Origin: Archivesica marissinica
Lineage: Eukaryota; Mollusca; Bivalvia; Venerida; Vesicomyidae
Length of the DNA stretch: 64,000 nt
NCBI GenBank assembly: GCA_014843695.1
Contig: CM026394.1
Span: 38,835,382 to 38,899,381 of the forward strand
Reading direction: 5' to 3'
Part shown: positions 24,001 to 35,222 of the stretch, one piece after another
How the letters are laid out: every line of letters starts with the position of its first letter
Numbering within the stretch: the stretch's first letter is position 1
The notes under the pieces: generated by a model
Database searches by the model: none
What the model was told of the DNA's origin: nothing
What the model saw: only the letters and a program-made list of their open reading frames with translations
Translations under genes and position numbers: made by a program

Positions 24001-25316
24001 AAACAAACACTTTAAATAGGGATGACACTATAATAAACAAACACTTTAAATAGGGGCGACACTATAATAAACACTTTAAATAGGGGTGACACTATAATAA
24101 ACAAACACTTTAAATAGGGGTGACACTATAATAAACACTTTAAATAGGGGTGACACTATAATAAACACTTTAACTAGGGGTGACACTATAATAAACACTT
24201 TAAATAGGGGTGACACTATAATAAACACTTTAACTAGGGGTGACACTATAATAAACACTTTAAATAGGGTTGACACTATAATAAACACTTCAACTAGGGG
24301 TGACACTATAATAACACTTTAAATATGGGTGACACTATAATAAACACTTTAACTAGGGGTGACACTATAATAAACACTTTAAATAGGGGTGACACTATAA
24401 TAAACACTTTAACTAGGGGTGACACTATAATAAACACTTTAAATAGGGGTGACACTATAATAAACACTTTAACTAGGGTGACACTATAATAAACACTTTA
24501 AATAGGGGTGACACTATAATAAACACTTTAACTAGGGGTGACACTATAATAAACACTTTAAATAGGGGTGACACTATAATAAACACTTTAACTAGGGGTG
24601 ACACTATAATAAACACTTTAAATAGGGGTGACACTATAATAAACACTTTAACTAGGGTGACACTATAATAAACACTTTAAATAGGGGTGACACTATAATA
24701 AACACTTTAAATAGGGGTGACACTATAATAAACACTTTAACTAGGGTGACACTATAATAACACTTTAAATAGGGGTGACACTATAATAAACACTTTAAAT
24801 AGGGTGACACTATAATAAACCTTTAAATAGGGAACAAAACACAAAACACAAAAACACAACACAAAACACAAAAACACAAAAAACCAAAGGACACTAAATA
24901 ACACTTTAAATAGGGTGACACATAATAAACACTTTAAATAGGGGTACCTATAATAACAAACATTTAAATAGGTGACACAAAAACACTTAAATAGGGGGAC
25001 ACTATATAAACAACACTTAAATAGGGGGGACACTATAATAACAAACACTTAATAGGGGGGCACTATAATAAACAAACACTTTAAATAGGGGGGACACTAT
25101 AATAAACAAACACTTTAAATAGGGGGGACACTATAATAAACAAACACTTTAAATAGGGGGGACACTATAATAAACAAACACTTTAAATAGGGGGGACACT
25201 ATAATAAACAAACACTTTAAATAGGGGTGACACTATAATAAACAAACACTTTAAATAGGGGGGACACTATAATAAACAAACACTTTAAATAGGGGTGACA
25301 CTATAATAAACAAACA
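18045..25316 (+). repeat. 30/34 bp satellite: expanded 3' tail of SINE-D
   Basis: Around 200 visible units of CTTTAAATAGGGGTGACACT plus ATAATAAACA, with a 34 bp form that adds AACA. D2 ends with a single CTTTAAATGACACTATAATA AACAAACACT, i.e. one unit. In 18880-19340, 19960-20060 and 24120-24660 the AAATAGG and AACTAGG forms alternate, making a 60 bp dimer. A T-rich interruption lies at 21480-21525. Units at 23690-23830 and 24750-25070 are ragged. Contains the N gap. Confidence 0.9.
22359..23358. other. Assembly gap of 1000 N
   Basis: Exactly 1000 unresolved bases, flanked on both sides by in-register 30 bp units. The length is nominal; the real array may be much longer. Confidence 0.99.
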
Positions 25317-26577
25317 CTTGTCGTATGCATTTAGTATATATTCGCCAAAAAACAACGGCAAGATAAATATTATTTCCTTAATAAAAAAGACACAATCGAA
25401 CACTGTTTTAGTGACCTTGTTGATCGATTCGAATAAAACACGCACATGCATGACTAAATGTTTTTAGTCTAAACGTGAGATTTCTTCAAAATGGTTCTTT
25501 GGTTTTAAATATATAATAAAATAATTCATTAAGTAGTTATAGTGATGCTTGCTATTATTAGAGTTTTTATGAGTTGTAGTACTTTGAATCTATTTTAAGC
25601 TGTATATAATATAAGAATTTAGATGATTTAAAACTGATTGTAATATCTAGTCTTCTGTAACTCAATGTTTGAGTGGCAGCATACATTATGTGTTTATGTT
25701 TTATATATGTTTGTATTGTATTGTTTGTATTATATGCTGGTGAGACTGAAATAAACTATATATCGATCTGTAGCAAGATTTGCGTGTTTGGTTGGTGGGG
25801 TGGGGTGGGGGCATTAATATTGTACTAGTAAATGATTTTAATTTTCAAATCTGAACAAAAGTTGCTTATATACCGGCATTACAGAGAAACTGTGCACTTG
25901 TCTTAGCGGTACACTTTATATCCTTTTAGAAACAAACATTTGGTATCAAACTGTGCGAAATAGTGGGTAAATTAGTGCAATGGGTGAAGGATTGTTTTCT
26001 TCACTCATGATAGTAAAATCCCTAATTCTAAAATTTGTAATTTTATGTAACATGGACGTCATATTGTACGATAAAATCTAGATTATTAATCAATTATCGA
26101 TTTCATAGTTGTATTTATATTAGCTGGTAAATCGTATTTATACAACGTACATGTAGGTACAATGCATTTTGAATCAATTATTCGGACGTTCGAGTGAATA
26201 TTCGAATATTTGGATATTTGGATATTCGTTGCCATCCCTAATTTTGATTCATACCTTGTGTAGACACAACACACTTTTCTCGTGAAATTAATATTATATA
26301 TCATAATATACGTACATGTAGAATGTTCCACCTTTTCTATATTTTCATTTGTGTTTGTGACATTAAACTGTATTGTTTTGTCAATAAAGCATTGAATTGG
26401 AAAAAAATTGCAACGAAATAGTAACGCTCAGTATAAAAGTACACCGTTTTTTGGTGTCATTAAAGTTTCAACCGATATATATACAGGTTCGACACCCAGG
26501 TGGAAAGCATAATACCCGGCACATCTATACCAAACAAGCATGGACATATATAACAGCTTATGCAAAGATAAACTTAC
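25317..26577. other. Unique-looking AT-rich part of EF-hand intron 1
   Basis: No repeats shared with the rest of the window and no splice-bounded exon seen. GGTGGGGTGGGGTGGGGG at 25796 is a short G-rich tract. 25690-25765 resembles a retrotransposon 3' UTR (AAATAAACTATATATCG). Confidence 0.4.
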
Positions 26578-26712
26578 AGCGCAGTCCTTGTCAGAGATAC
26601 CGGGTCGGTACTGTCGTGCGGCCGCCGCCAATTCCTGGATATTTAGCTCACCGTCTCCATTCTTATCTGCCAAGCTCCAGAATGTATCACATTGCTCAGG
26701 TGTCAAGGACAT
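26578..26712 (-). CDS. Four-EF-hand calcium-binding protein, exon 1 of 3
   Basis: First coding exon (45 codons) of a calmodulin/troponin-C-like protein. The ATG at 26712-26710 is the first in frame, with an in-frame TGA 12 bases upstream. The exon ends at a GTAAGT donor in phase 0. It encodes EF-hand loop 1 (residues 16-27, DKNGDGELNIQE), with acidic or polar residues at positions 1, 3, 5, 9 and Glu at 12. Joined to 7259-7347 and 4852-5050 in matching phases, it gives 140 residues with four EF-hands; calmodulin has 149. Such proteins bind Ca2+ and act as sensors or buffers in the cytosol. The partner is unknown. Intron 1 is 19.2 kb and packed with satellites. I am fairly sure of the exon and of the join, but cannot choose between calmodulin-like, troponin-C-like and other small EF-hand families. 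Confidence 0.8.
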
Positions 26713-26789
26713 CTTCAAAGGTCAATCAAGGTCAAATTCTGCAATCTAAGAAAATTAATGGAAAATAAAACCAAAAATATTTCCAAGAC

Positions 26790-26990
26790 ATTCAGATGGG
26801 ACTTTAAACCGAGGTCTCGTGTCGGTGCTTTACACTGTGCACGTAAAAGAACCAGAGGAGACTCTGGAATGGGTTTCTGTCTGTATCATTGCACTATCCT
26901 CCAAAAAATCTAAAATGACTAATCTCTTCAAGAGGCGTCGCTCATACGGATACATAAACGTAAAGCGCAGTATTATTATTATTATTATTA
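26790..26990 (+). mobile_element. SINE-A copy A8, 5' truncated
   Basis: Starts at TTCAGATGGGACTTTAAACC just upstream of EF-hand exon 1, lacks the head and part of the tail, and ends in an ATT microsatellite (26971-26997). Confidence 0.7.
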
Positions 26991-27099
26991 TTATTATAGA
27001 GCACAACAATTAGTATGGCTTGTGTATGTTAACACATACATAAACTACACTGATGGAAAGGGGCGTAGCTAAATGTTGCAAGGAAATACCCGTACAAAA

Positions 27100-27245
27100 A
27101 GGCATTACAGATTATAAAACTAAACACTCTGGAATTGGCCTCTGTATGTATCATTGCACTATCCTCCAAAAATCTCAAATGACTAATCTCTTCAGGAGGC
27201 GTCGCTCCTATGGTAAACCGGTAACGACGATAAATAAACGTAATA
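27100..27245 (+). mobile_element. SINE-A copy A9, 3' fragment
   Basis: From ACTCTGGAATTGGCCTCTGT to AAATAAACGTAA. Confidence 0.65.
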
Positions 27246-27784
27246 CATATAAAACAAGAACCTGAAGGCTAAAAGAAAATGATCATGTACATACAATGTA
27301 TAAATCCTATGTTTACTGTATGTTTCAAATATTCCAAATACCACCCGTTGCAATGTTAAGCCTAAATCTCAACTGTCTAGTAATGTTGTCATTTAGGATC
27401 AAACATTTTTCAACGATGACGTAGATCACTAAGCCGAGTTTTAGATCGACAATACAATAACGTCGTGTTGTCCTTGCAATTAAACTAACTCAGCCTATTT
27501 TGTGTATGGGATATAAGCCGAAAAGGATCCAGTATGTAAAATAGTGGACTGTGTGAGGCGCGCTCGTATCACCGAAGAAAGTACAAATATGTTACATATT
27601 GGATCAGTTTGAGGCTTATATCTTATTTAAAACACATACTTATATACATAACAAGATATTACTAATTGAAATTGTTAATTTCGTGCATGTACGCGCAGGA
27701 TTCAATATAATAGGACTGTTAGCCATTAACAGAGAAGAAGAAGATAATACTCTAGCATTTTATGTAAATGTAGATATTGTTTAA

Positions 27785-28200
27785 CTTTAGAATTTCACTT
27801 TGTTTTAGAATGTCAGCTATATACCGATTTAAGAAAAACACATATTAAGAAATACTTTTGGAGAAATCCAAATGTTCCTAAATTTATTGAATTAATGACC
27901 TCAAAAAATGTTATAATAATTAAAGATCTGGCTATGTATATATACAAATCATTTCAAGTCAGAAACAACCTGTTCTATGACTAGTGTTCATATCTCATTA
28001 TACGTTATACGCTAGCCAATCGTAAACGTTTTGTATTTGCACGTGCTTTTATTCGCACATTTGCTCTATATAATTATATTACATATTTACACAAGGCACC
28101 CAGTGCCAATGTTCACGTTTGAAAGTATGTAATGTGTATATAATGTGTACCCATGGGCATATTGCCCATTGTATTTCGAAATAAACTCTTGAAACTCTTT
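27785..28200 (+). pseudogene. LINE C-terminal fragment with 3' tail
   Basis: The frame starting near 27788 reads FHFVLECQLYTDLR, KKYFWRNPNVPKFIELM and ends at TAG near 27981. The HFVLxCxLY pattern is the zinc-knuckle-like end of many LINE ORF2 proteins. A 3' UTR-like stretch follows and ends in AATAAACTCTTGAAACTC near 28200. Confidence 0.6.
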
Positions 28201-28502
28201 GATCAGCAGTCCAATATTGATATAATATATATTGAGGGCCTCATGGTAGATTAACTTTTGTTAAATGAGTACTCTCGTTAAATAAAGTCTTTATTATTAT
28301 TATTATTATTATATTAATAATAATGGACTACAAGTAGGCCTACACAGATATGACGATATAGTGCTTGTACATCGTGTTTATTATTTAATTCCCTGATGTA
28401 GGATAAAAAGTATGTGATATTCGAAACGTTGGTGAATTAAAAACCGAATATTATAAGCTAGAATTGGCGGCAATTTCTGTATAGTCATTATTCCACGTAA
28501 CC

Positions 28503-29005
28503 TTAAAGCGACACAACATCAGTTGTGTAGGAAGCAAATGTATATAGAATGTAATTTCCTATTATATGGTATAATTGTTTTCCAAATATTTGCCTCAAAA
28601 TCTACATATTTCAGCAAATAAACAAACGTCGTATACGCGGTTTGTTGACATAACAAAATAATGTAAAATAGGTAGACATTCATGCTTAATACAACTCGTG
28701 TATCCTGAATAACACGATTTATGCTACATATTTACCGTTATATCTCACATGTGTGCCTATGCATATTTATTTGTAGACTAATCTTAGTCAGAGTATCTCT
28801 ATATGACAGTAGCACGCGTTTAGTATTGAATCCAATGACAAACAAACGTCAATTCAGGAGCGTGGATGAACGTTATATGAAAATCTACTTTCACTTTTGA
28901 AAGTTTGTAAACCACAAAAACACTGTTTATTGATTCATTGTTAGTGTTAAACATTATACGTAAAAAATGCATTTTAATTGCTTTTTGCGATATAATGTCG
29001 CTTTA
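28503..29005. mobile_element. TTAA-flanked MITE, copy E3
   Basis: The ends are TTAAAGCGACACAACATC and GATATAATGTCGCTTTAA. At 503 bp it is longer than E1 and E2. The internal segment near 28840-28920 matches E1 on the opposite strand. Confidence 0.7.
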
Positions 29006-29402
29006 ATATACTTATAAAACAAGTTTTAAAAATGTACCTGTGTCCGCTAAGTACTATTCCCAATACTGAAGGCTATTAACTGACATGTTCAGGCTGCACA
29101 CATACCTTTATAGGATAAAATGTTGACATGATTCATGCCGTCTCGCGCAAGAAATGTCCATAAAATTGGCGGGAATCATTCATCATTGATACTTAAGGGC
29201 GTATCTAGCTGTATTGTGTAACTAGAATTGACGAGATTTGTTAATTAGAACTCTTAAATCATTCAATTTGTGTCATTTCAGGTAATACCTGGCGGGTAAC
29301 TTTCCATCGCTATTGTTGTTATTTATTTATTTTCCATAAAGTGAAATCTCTTGTGATGAACTAAGTAGTTGGTATCAAAGAGGTTTGCAGATCAAAATCT
29401 AC

Positions 29403-29459
29403 TCTAACGCAAGGCATTTAAATTCCACATGTCCCTCCTCGCTCACTCGCCCCCCCCCC

Positions 29460-29510
<51 letters not shown>

Positions 29511-29612
29511 CGATGGATTCCACCAGGAATGAGGTCTCGAGAGTGATTAATATAAGTTGTACGAACTTGTTTCGCAATCGAGCTGCAATAAATTTGTATA
29601 TACTAAAAAAAA
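29403..29612 (+). mobile_element. SINE-C copy C6, head missing, CT expanded
   Basis: Starts at AACGCAAGGCATTTAAATTC; the internal pyrimidine tract has grown to a CT microsatellite; the tail is intact. Confidence 0.75.
29461..29507 (+). repeat. CT microsatellite within SINE-C copy C6
   Basis: A C run followed by about 22 CT dinucleotides replaces the TCTCCCTC segment of the SINE. Confidence 0.9.
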
Positions 29613-29865
29613 TAAACGACTGGTGCCAGGTAGCATGGGTTCCAGTCTGTCGTTTTTCACTAATTTACTTCTGATGAAATAACATTATCAAAAACTCAAT
29701 ACGGATCAATTAATGGTCTCGGTGTTCAAATATATTTGTATGACTGACCAGGCAAAATATATCAACGCCTGTTCCCAGGTTAGGTGGTGCCAGGCACCAA
29801 ACATGTAGAAGTGAAGTTAACACGCATGTACAGAATCACTAGTAAACAAATTAAAATTAAAATTT

Positions 29866-29946
29866 TAGTTTTAGTTTATACAAATTTATTTCAGCTCGAT
29901 TCCTACCACATTATATTAATCGCTCTGTAGACTTCATTCCTGATTG
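29866..29946 (-). mobile_element. SINE-C copy C7, 3' fragment
   Basis: TAGTTTATACAAATTTATTT to GACTTCATTCCTGAT, with a deletion in the GCGAAACAAG part. Confidence 0.6.
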
Positions 29947-29999
29947 TCATTAGATCTTCAGCATTTTACTTAAACAAATTGGAATAAAATATTACATGT

Positions 30000-30287
30000 G
30001 TGTTTTACGTTTATTTATCGTCGCTACCGGTTGCCCATGTGAGCGACGCCTCCTGAAGAGATTAGTCATTTTAGTTTTTGGAGGATAGTGCAATGATCCA
30101 GACAGAGACCCATTCCAGAGTCTCCTCTGGTTCATTTACTTGCATGATGTAAAGCACCGACACGAGACCTCGGTTTAAAGTCCCATCTGAAAGACTGTTA
30201 ATTTTATTAGGGTCAGACGGGGGATCGAATCTGCGATCCCTGGATTACCAGTCCAGCGTGTTACCATTGGACTACAGATCCGTATGT
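30000..30287 (-). mobile_element. SINE-A copy A10, full length
   Basis: The direct repeat TTACATGT at 29992-29999 and 30296-30303 flanks it, with a few extra bases at the head side. Confidence 0.8.
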
Positions 30288-30398
30288 AAAAAAGGTTACA
30301 TGTATTAAACATGCGCATATAAGTGTCGGTTGCTGAAACTAATGTGTGTCCAGCCCCAGCTGCATGTTCCTATGTTCTTATTCCCTAGTTCTACTTAA

Positions 30399-31253
30399 AT
30401 GTATACTAGAGGACATAGAAAACGCACAGCTACATTATATACTAGAGGACATAGAAAACGCACACCTACGTTATATACTAGAGGACATAGAAAACGCTCA
30501 CCTACATTATATACTAGAGGACATAGAAAACGCACACCTACAGTATATACTAGAGGACATAGAAAACGCACACCTACATTATATACTAGAGGATATAGAA
30601 AACGCACACCTACATTATATACTAGAGGACATAGAAAACGCACATCTATAATATACTAGAGGACATAGAAAACGTACACCTATCATTATATACTAGAGGA
30701 CATAGAAAACGCACACCTACATTATATACTAGAGGACATAGAAACGCACACCTACATTATATACTAGAGGACATAGAAAACGCACACCTACATTATATAC
30801 TAGAGGACATAGAAAACACCTACATTATATACTAGAGGACATAGAAAACGCTCACCTACATTATATACTAGAGGACATAGAAAACGCACACCTACATTAT
30901 ATACTAGAGGACATAGAAAACGCTCACCTATATTATATACTAGAGGACATAGAACATGCTCACCTACATTATATACTAGAGGACATAGAAAACGCACACC
31001 TACAGTATATACTAGAGGACATAGAAAATGCACACATACATTATATACTAGAGGACATAGAAAACACACACCTACATTATATACTAGAGGACATAGAAAA
31101 CGCACACCTACATTATATACTAGAGGACATAGAAAATACACACCTACATTATATACTAGAGGACATAGAAAACGCACACCTACATTATATACTAGAGGAC
31201 ATAGATAACTCACACCTACATTATATACTAGAGGACATAGAAAACACATAAAT
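30399..31253 (+). repeat. 36 bp minisatellite
   Basis: About 23-24 units of TATACTAGAGGACATAGAAA plus ACGCACACCTACATTA. Small indels break the register in places (30650-30830). Open frames on both strands follow from the 36-base period. Confidence 0.9.
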
Positions 31254-31419
31254 TATATGATTATTATTACATGAAAACGAAATACGAAAGATTCCATCAA
31301 AGATACACCACATCTTTACTACAAAACACAAACTGAACAATTACAAACATTCCAAAATGTTTAAAACTATATATTTATATAGTTATTGTTTTTCATGTAA
31401 GAACACACTTATTCGAAGT

Positions 31420-31446
31420 GTGTGCGTTTTCTATGTCCTCTAGTAT
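31420..31446 (-). repeat. Solitary inverted unit of the 36 bp repeat
   Basis: GTGCGTTTTCTATGTCCTCT followed by AGTATTATG is one unit in reverse orientation, about 170 bases beyond the array. Confidence 0.7.
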
Positions 31447-31489
31447 TATGTCGGTGAATTTCATTGTGAACTAGTTATAATTGCGTTTA

Positions 31490-31636
31490 CACATCGTCGC
31501 TACCACTTGCTCACGCCCCACTGGAGTGAGGAGTCAGTTTAGGTTGTGTTGGATAGTGCAAGATACAGACCCATCCCAGAGGTTCTGGTTCTCTTACGTG
31601 CCCAATGTAAATCACCGACACCGCACCTCGGTTTCA
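31490..31636 (-). mobile_element. SINE-A copy A11, old fragment
   Basis: Much diverged: ATCGTCGCTACCACTTGC, GGATAGTGCA and ACCGACACCGCACCTCGGTT remain. Joined to the GGCGGCTCCAGG element at 31638. Confidence 0.5.
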
Positions 31637-31637
31637 T

Positions 31638-31912
31638 AGGCGGCTCCAGGGGGGCGGACCCGGCGTACTTTTTTGGTAAGTACTTTTTGTGTTTTCTATG
31701 ACAAATTACACCCTCAATGGGTCCATACAATATAGCATCCAACTGTGCACCCGAAGCCGTCAGAGTGCACCCGAAGCCGTCATTTCATACCTAAACTTCA
31801 AAAACAATTCCAGGGGAGGCCCCCCGGGCCGCACCAACAGGAGGGGGATACCCCCTCCCGTATCCTCCCCCCAAATTCACCCCCTAACCCGAAATCCTGG
31901 AACCGCCCCTGG
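31638..31912. mobile_element. MITE-like element with GGCGGCTCCAGG ends
   Basis: GGCGGCTCCAGG at the left and CCTGGAACCGCC at the right form near-perfect inverted ends, resembling the termini of 38162-38364. The interior includes a direct repeat of GTGCACCCGAAGCCGTCA and GC-rich tracts. No coding sequence. Confidence 0.45.
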
Positions 31913-31949
31913 GTTTAGAGTATAAAGTTTCACCCGAACGATTATGATT

Positions 31950-32050
31950 AACACTATCCTCCAAAAATCTAAAATGACTAATCTCTTCAGGAGGCGTCGC
32001 TCATATGGGCAACCTGTAGCGACGATAAATAAACGTAAAACACACACACA
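31950..32050 (+). mobile_element. SINE-A copy A12, 3' end
   Basis: ACTATCCTCCAAAAATCTAA to the CA-rich tail, followed at once by copy A13. Confidence 0.7.
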
Positions 32051-32055
32051 GTTTG

Positions 32056-32283
32056 TATGATCTCCCGTCAGACCCTAATAAAATTAACAGTCTTTCAGAT
32101 GGGACTCTAAGTCGAGGTCTCGTGTCTGTGCTTTACACCGTGCACATTAAAGAACCAGAGGAGACTCTGGTATGGGTCTCTGTCTATCATTTGCACTATC
32201 CTCCAAACTCTAAAATGACTAATCTCTTCAGGAGGCGTCGCTCATATGGGCAACCGGTAGCGACGATAACTAAACGTAAATGA
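32056..32283 (+). mobile_element. SINE-A copy A13, 5' truncated
   Basis: Begins inside the B box (ATCTCCCGTCAGACCC) and runs to the tail. In tandem with A12. Confidence 0.7.
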
Positions 32284-32377
32284 TTAGTCAATGTGGTCGT
32301 GGATGGGGAGGTGGAACACATGACCCCTTGAATACGCATCCACCAGATTACCATTAAACGATATTTTTGGGAAGGGA

Positions 32378-32495
32378 TACGTTTATTGATCGTCGCCCCT
32401 GGTTAATCGGGGTGGCGCCTCGAGAAATAGGTTAGTCTTTTTATTTATGGGAGGACAGTGATACAGAAGACACACCAATTCCAGAAGCATCACTG
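32378..32495 (-). mobile_element. SINE-A copy A14, old fragment
   Basis: ACGTTTATTGATCGTCGCCC, GGTTAGTC and CAATTCCAGAAGC survive; heavily diverged. Confidence 0.4.
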
Positions 32496-32854
32496 AATAT
32501 AACACAGTATAGTTATTCGGGATATAACTTTAGAAAAGTTCGTGTTCCGTTGTATCTGCTCTTCACGGTAAAGGCGATTTGTTGTATATAGTGCAATATG
32601 CGTTTTTTAACAATTTTAAAACAATGCTTTTATTGTAGAGTTTGTTGATATTTGAACACAGTGAAGCCCGGATCATAAATTTATTACAATTGAAAATCGC
32701 CTCGTACAACGACTAGGGGTATTACGGCGTAAGGCGAGGCCAATGGTCGAGTTGGCCATGGTACGGGTTGGCCGTGTACATGTATATATGTCAGAGATGC
32801 ATGGGGCGTATCTATGCAATCGGTTGTCTATAATCAATATTTATCGTAAAACTA

Positions 32855-33145
32855 TGTGTGTTTTACGTTTATTTATCGTCGCTACCGGTTGCCCATATGA
32901 GCGACGCCTCCTGAAGAGATTAGTTATTTTAGATTTTTGGAGGATAGTGCAATGATACAGACAGAGACCCATTCCAGAGTCTCCTCTGGTTCTTTTATGT
33001 GCACGGTGTAAGCACCGACACGAGACCTCGGTTTAACGTCCCATCTGAAAGACTGTTAATTTTATTAGGGTCAGACGGGGGATCGAACCTGCGATCCCTG
33101 GATTACCAGTCCAGTGTGTTACCACTGAACTACAGATCCGCTTGA
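32855..33145 (-). mobile_element. SINE-A copy A15 with 13 bp TSD
   Basis: Full length. A perfect TATCGTAAAACTA repeat lies at 32842-32854 and 33146-33158, the longest TSD seen here, indicating a young copy. Confidence 0.88.
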
Positions 33146-33158
33146 TATCGTAAAACTA

Positions 33159-33892
33159 GGTTATATCAGGCGATTTAAAGGAGTTTGTCAGAATATAGGG
33201 GTGATGGCTGTGACGTCACATATTGTTTATCGGTTTAATGTTGCGTCATCTTAGAGGACAGAAAGCCCATGGAATACATAAATAACTCCATCATGGGGGG
33301 GGGGGTGAATCAAATACACGTGTGTGCTGAGTAATATTAGCTAATGAAGCTGCGTGCAATTACCCAGCGGCATTGTGTCATCAACCGCTAAGTTACTGCA
33401 TTGTTTTATCAGATGCTAGGTGACTGCATTCTTAATGTTCTGTCATGCAGATGAATGTAGTGTCCGGTATGTTGGCGGTTTTCTCGTTAAGTGTACATGT
33501 AAGGATCGGCGAGACGACCCTAAATCACTTGCTCGCCTAGGTGGTTCGCCAGCGGCGAGAGTAAATAAGCTCACACATCAGCATCGTAAATCACTGAATT
33601 GAAAACGCTTCATATATAAAGGGGACGACATATAGGGACATTTAATTTACAGAGGCGTCGCACCTGGGGCCTCAGGCCACGGCACAAATATCCATATAAG
33701 TAGACCTACTCAGTGTTGCAACATTAAAAGTTGTTATCACTCAAAGTGGTTAGTGGTTCGCCCTAATGTGTATGGGTGTTCAACTTCAGTACTACAAACG
33801 TGTACTTGTAAATTTTCCTATTCGCTCATACACACATTAAGCTGGTGCGCCAGGAGCCACTGCCGATGCCTCGTGTCGTTGCATTACACTGT
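33159..33892. other. Intergenic stretch, nothing assigned
   Basis: Contains a G run (33295-33306) and low-scoring open frames. No repeat shared with the window was found. Confidence 0.35.
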
Positions 33893-34165
33893 ACACAGGC
33901 CCATAGCCACACTGAGGAACTGCCTCGGTTAAAATTTCCAAAGCCAAAACAAATGAAAAATTAAATCAATAAAATGCAAAAAATATCCCTTTGCTGTATA
34001 AAATGCTAGAGAGCTGAATAGTCAGTACATAAGTATACGTCTAAACTCTAAAATCAGAAAAAGCAGGCAATCGCTTCTATGCCCCAATCATTTTATGGGG
34101 AAACATGGCCCCGGGCCCCCTAGATTGCCTCGGTTGAAATTTGCCTCTGGCTACACACGTAACCC
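33893..34165 (+). repeat. Dispersed repeat J, copy 1
   Basis: From GTACACAGGCCCATAGCCAC to GAAATTTGCCTCTGGCTAC, with the GC-rich core GGCCCCGGGCCCCCTAG. The inverted copy lies at 38886-39432. Confidence 0.55.
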
Positions 34166-34292
34166 CCCCCCAGAGGAAGGAGACTCTGGCTGTGTCATTG
34201 CACTATCCTTCAAAGTCTACAATAACTAAATACCTTCATGAGGCGTCGCTAATATGGGCAACCGATAGTGACGATAAATAAACGTAAAAACG
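34166..34292 (+). mobile_element. SINE-A copy A16, 3' fragment
   Basis: CAGAGGAAGGAGACTCTGGC to AAATAAACGTAAAA, next to dispersed repeat J (33893-34165). Confidence 0.65.
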
Positions 34293-34477
34293 CACGCATA
34301 CACGCAAATAAAACCATTGACTTTGACACAGTCATACTTAACATGTGCCCTGCATATTCATAATACAGTCTACATCCGCTATGTCGAATTCCGTCGGACC
34401 AAACAAAATACTTCGACATAATCAAAGTTTGACTTAACGAAATTCGAAGTGTCTTTGATCGGGACTTCGAGAGACTT

Positions 34478-35222
34478 TTAACTTTCTCATATTTAGGGAG
34501 AATGTGTGTTACTTTTAACTTTCTCATAATCAGGGAGAATGTTTGTTACTTTTAACTTTCTCATATTTAGGGAGAATGTGTGTTACTTTTAACTTTCTCA
34601 TATTCAGGGAGAATGTTTGTTACTTTTAACTTTCTCATATTCAGGGAGAATGTTTGTTACTTTTAACTTTCTCATATTCAGGGAGAATGTTTGTTACTTT
34701 TAACTTTCTCATATTTAGGGAGAATCTTTGTTACTTTTAACTTTCTCATATTCAGGGAGAATGTTTGTTACTTTTAACTTTCTCATATTTAGGGAGAATC
34801 TTTGTTACTTTTAACTTTCTCATATTTAGGGAGAATGTTTGTTACTTTTAACTTTCTCATATTTAGGGAGAATCTTTGTTACTTTTAACTTTCTCATATT
34901 CAGGGAGAATCTTTGTTACTTTCAACTTTCTCATATTTAGGGAGAATCTTTGTTATTTTTAACTTTCCCATATTCAGGGAGAATCTTTGTTACTTTCAAC
35001 TTTCTCATATTCAGGGAGAATGTTTGTTACTTTTAACTTTCTCATATTTAGGGAGAATGTTTGTTACTTTTAACTTAATACTATTTAGGGAGAATGTTTG
35101 TTACTTTTAACTTTCTCATATTTAGGGAGAATGTTTGTTACTTTTAACTTTCTCATATTCAGGGAGACTGTTTGTTACTTTTAACTTAATACTATTCAGG
35201 GAGAATGTTTGTTACTTTTAAC
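34478..35222 (+). repeat. 37 bp minisatellite
   Basis: About 20 units of TTTCTCATATTCAGGGAGAA plus TGTTTGTTACTTTTAAC. Two units near 35070 and 35185 read TTAATACTATT in place of TTTCTCATATT. Confidence 0.9.

Larger units (their letters stand above)
7348..26577 (-). other. Giant repeat-filled intron 1 of the EF-hand gene
   Basis: Defined by the exon 1 donor and exon 2 acceptor. About 19.2 kb including the 1000 N gap. It contains three satellite arrays (29/40, 79 and 30/34 bp units), MITEs and copies of SINE families A, B, C and D. No additional exon with flanking splice sites was found in it. Its true size is unknown because of the gap. Confidence 0.7.

Noticed and set aside
26140..26330. Additional EF-hand gene exon upstream or downstream of exon 1
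   Set aside because: No EF-loop pattern or splice-bounded frame found there.
30346..31249. Repeat proteins with EDIENAHLHYI or RFLCPLVYNVGV units
   Set aside because: The 36-base period leaves frames open on both strands; no start context, splice sites or non-repeat domain.
34478..35222. CRISPR array (also considered at 30399-31253)
   Set aside because: Units are contiguous, with no unique spacers between repeats, in eukaryotic DNA.
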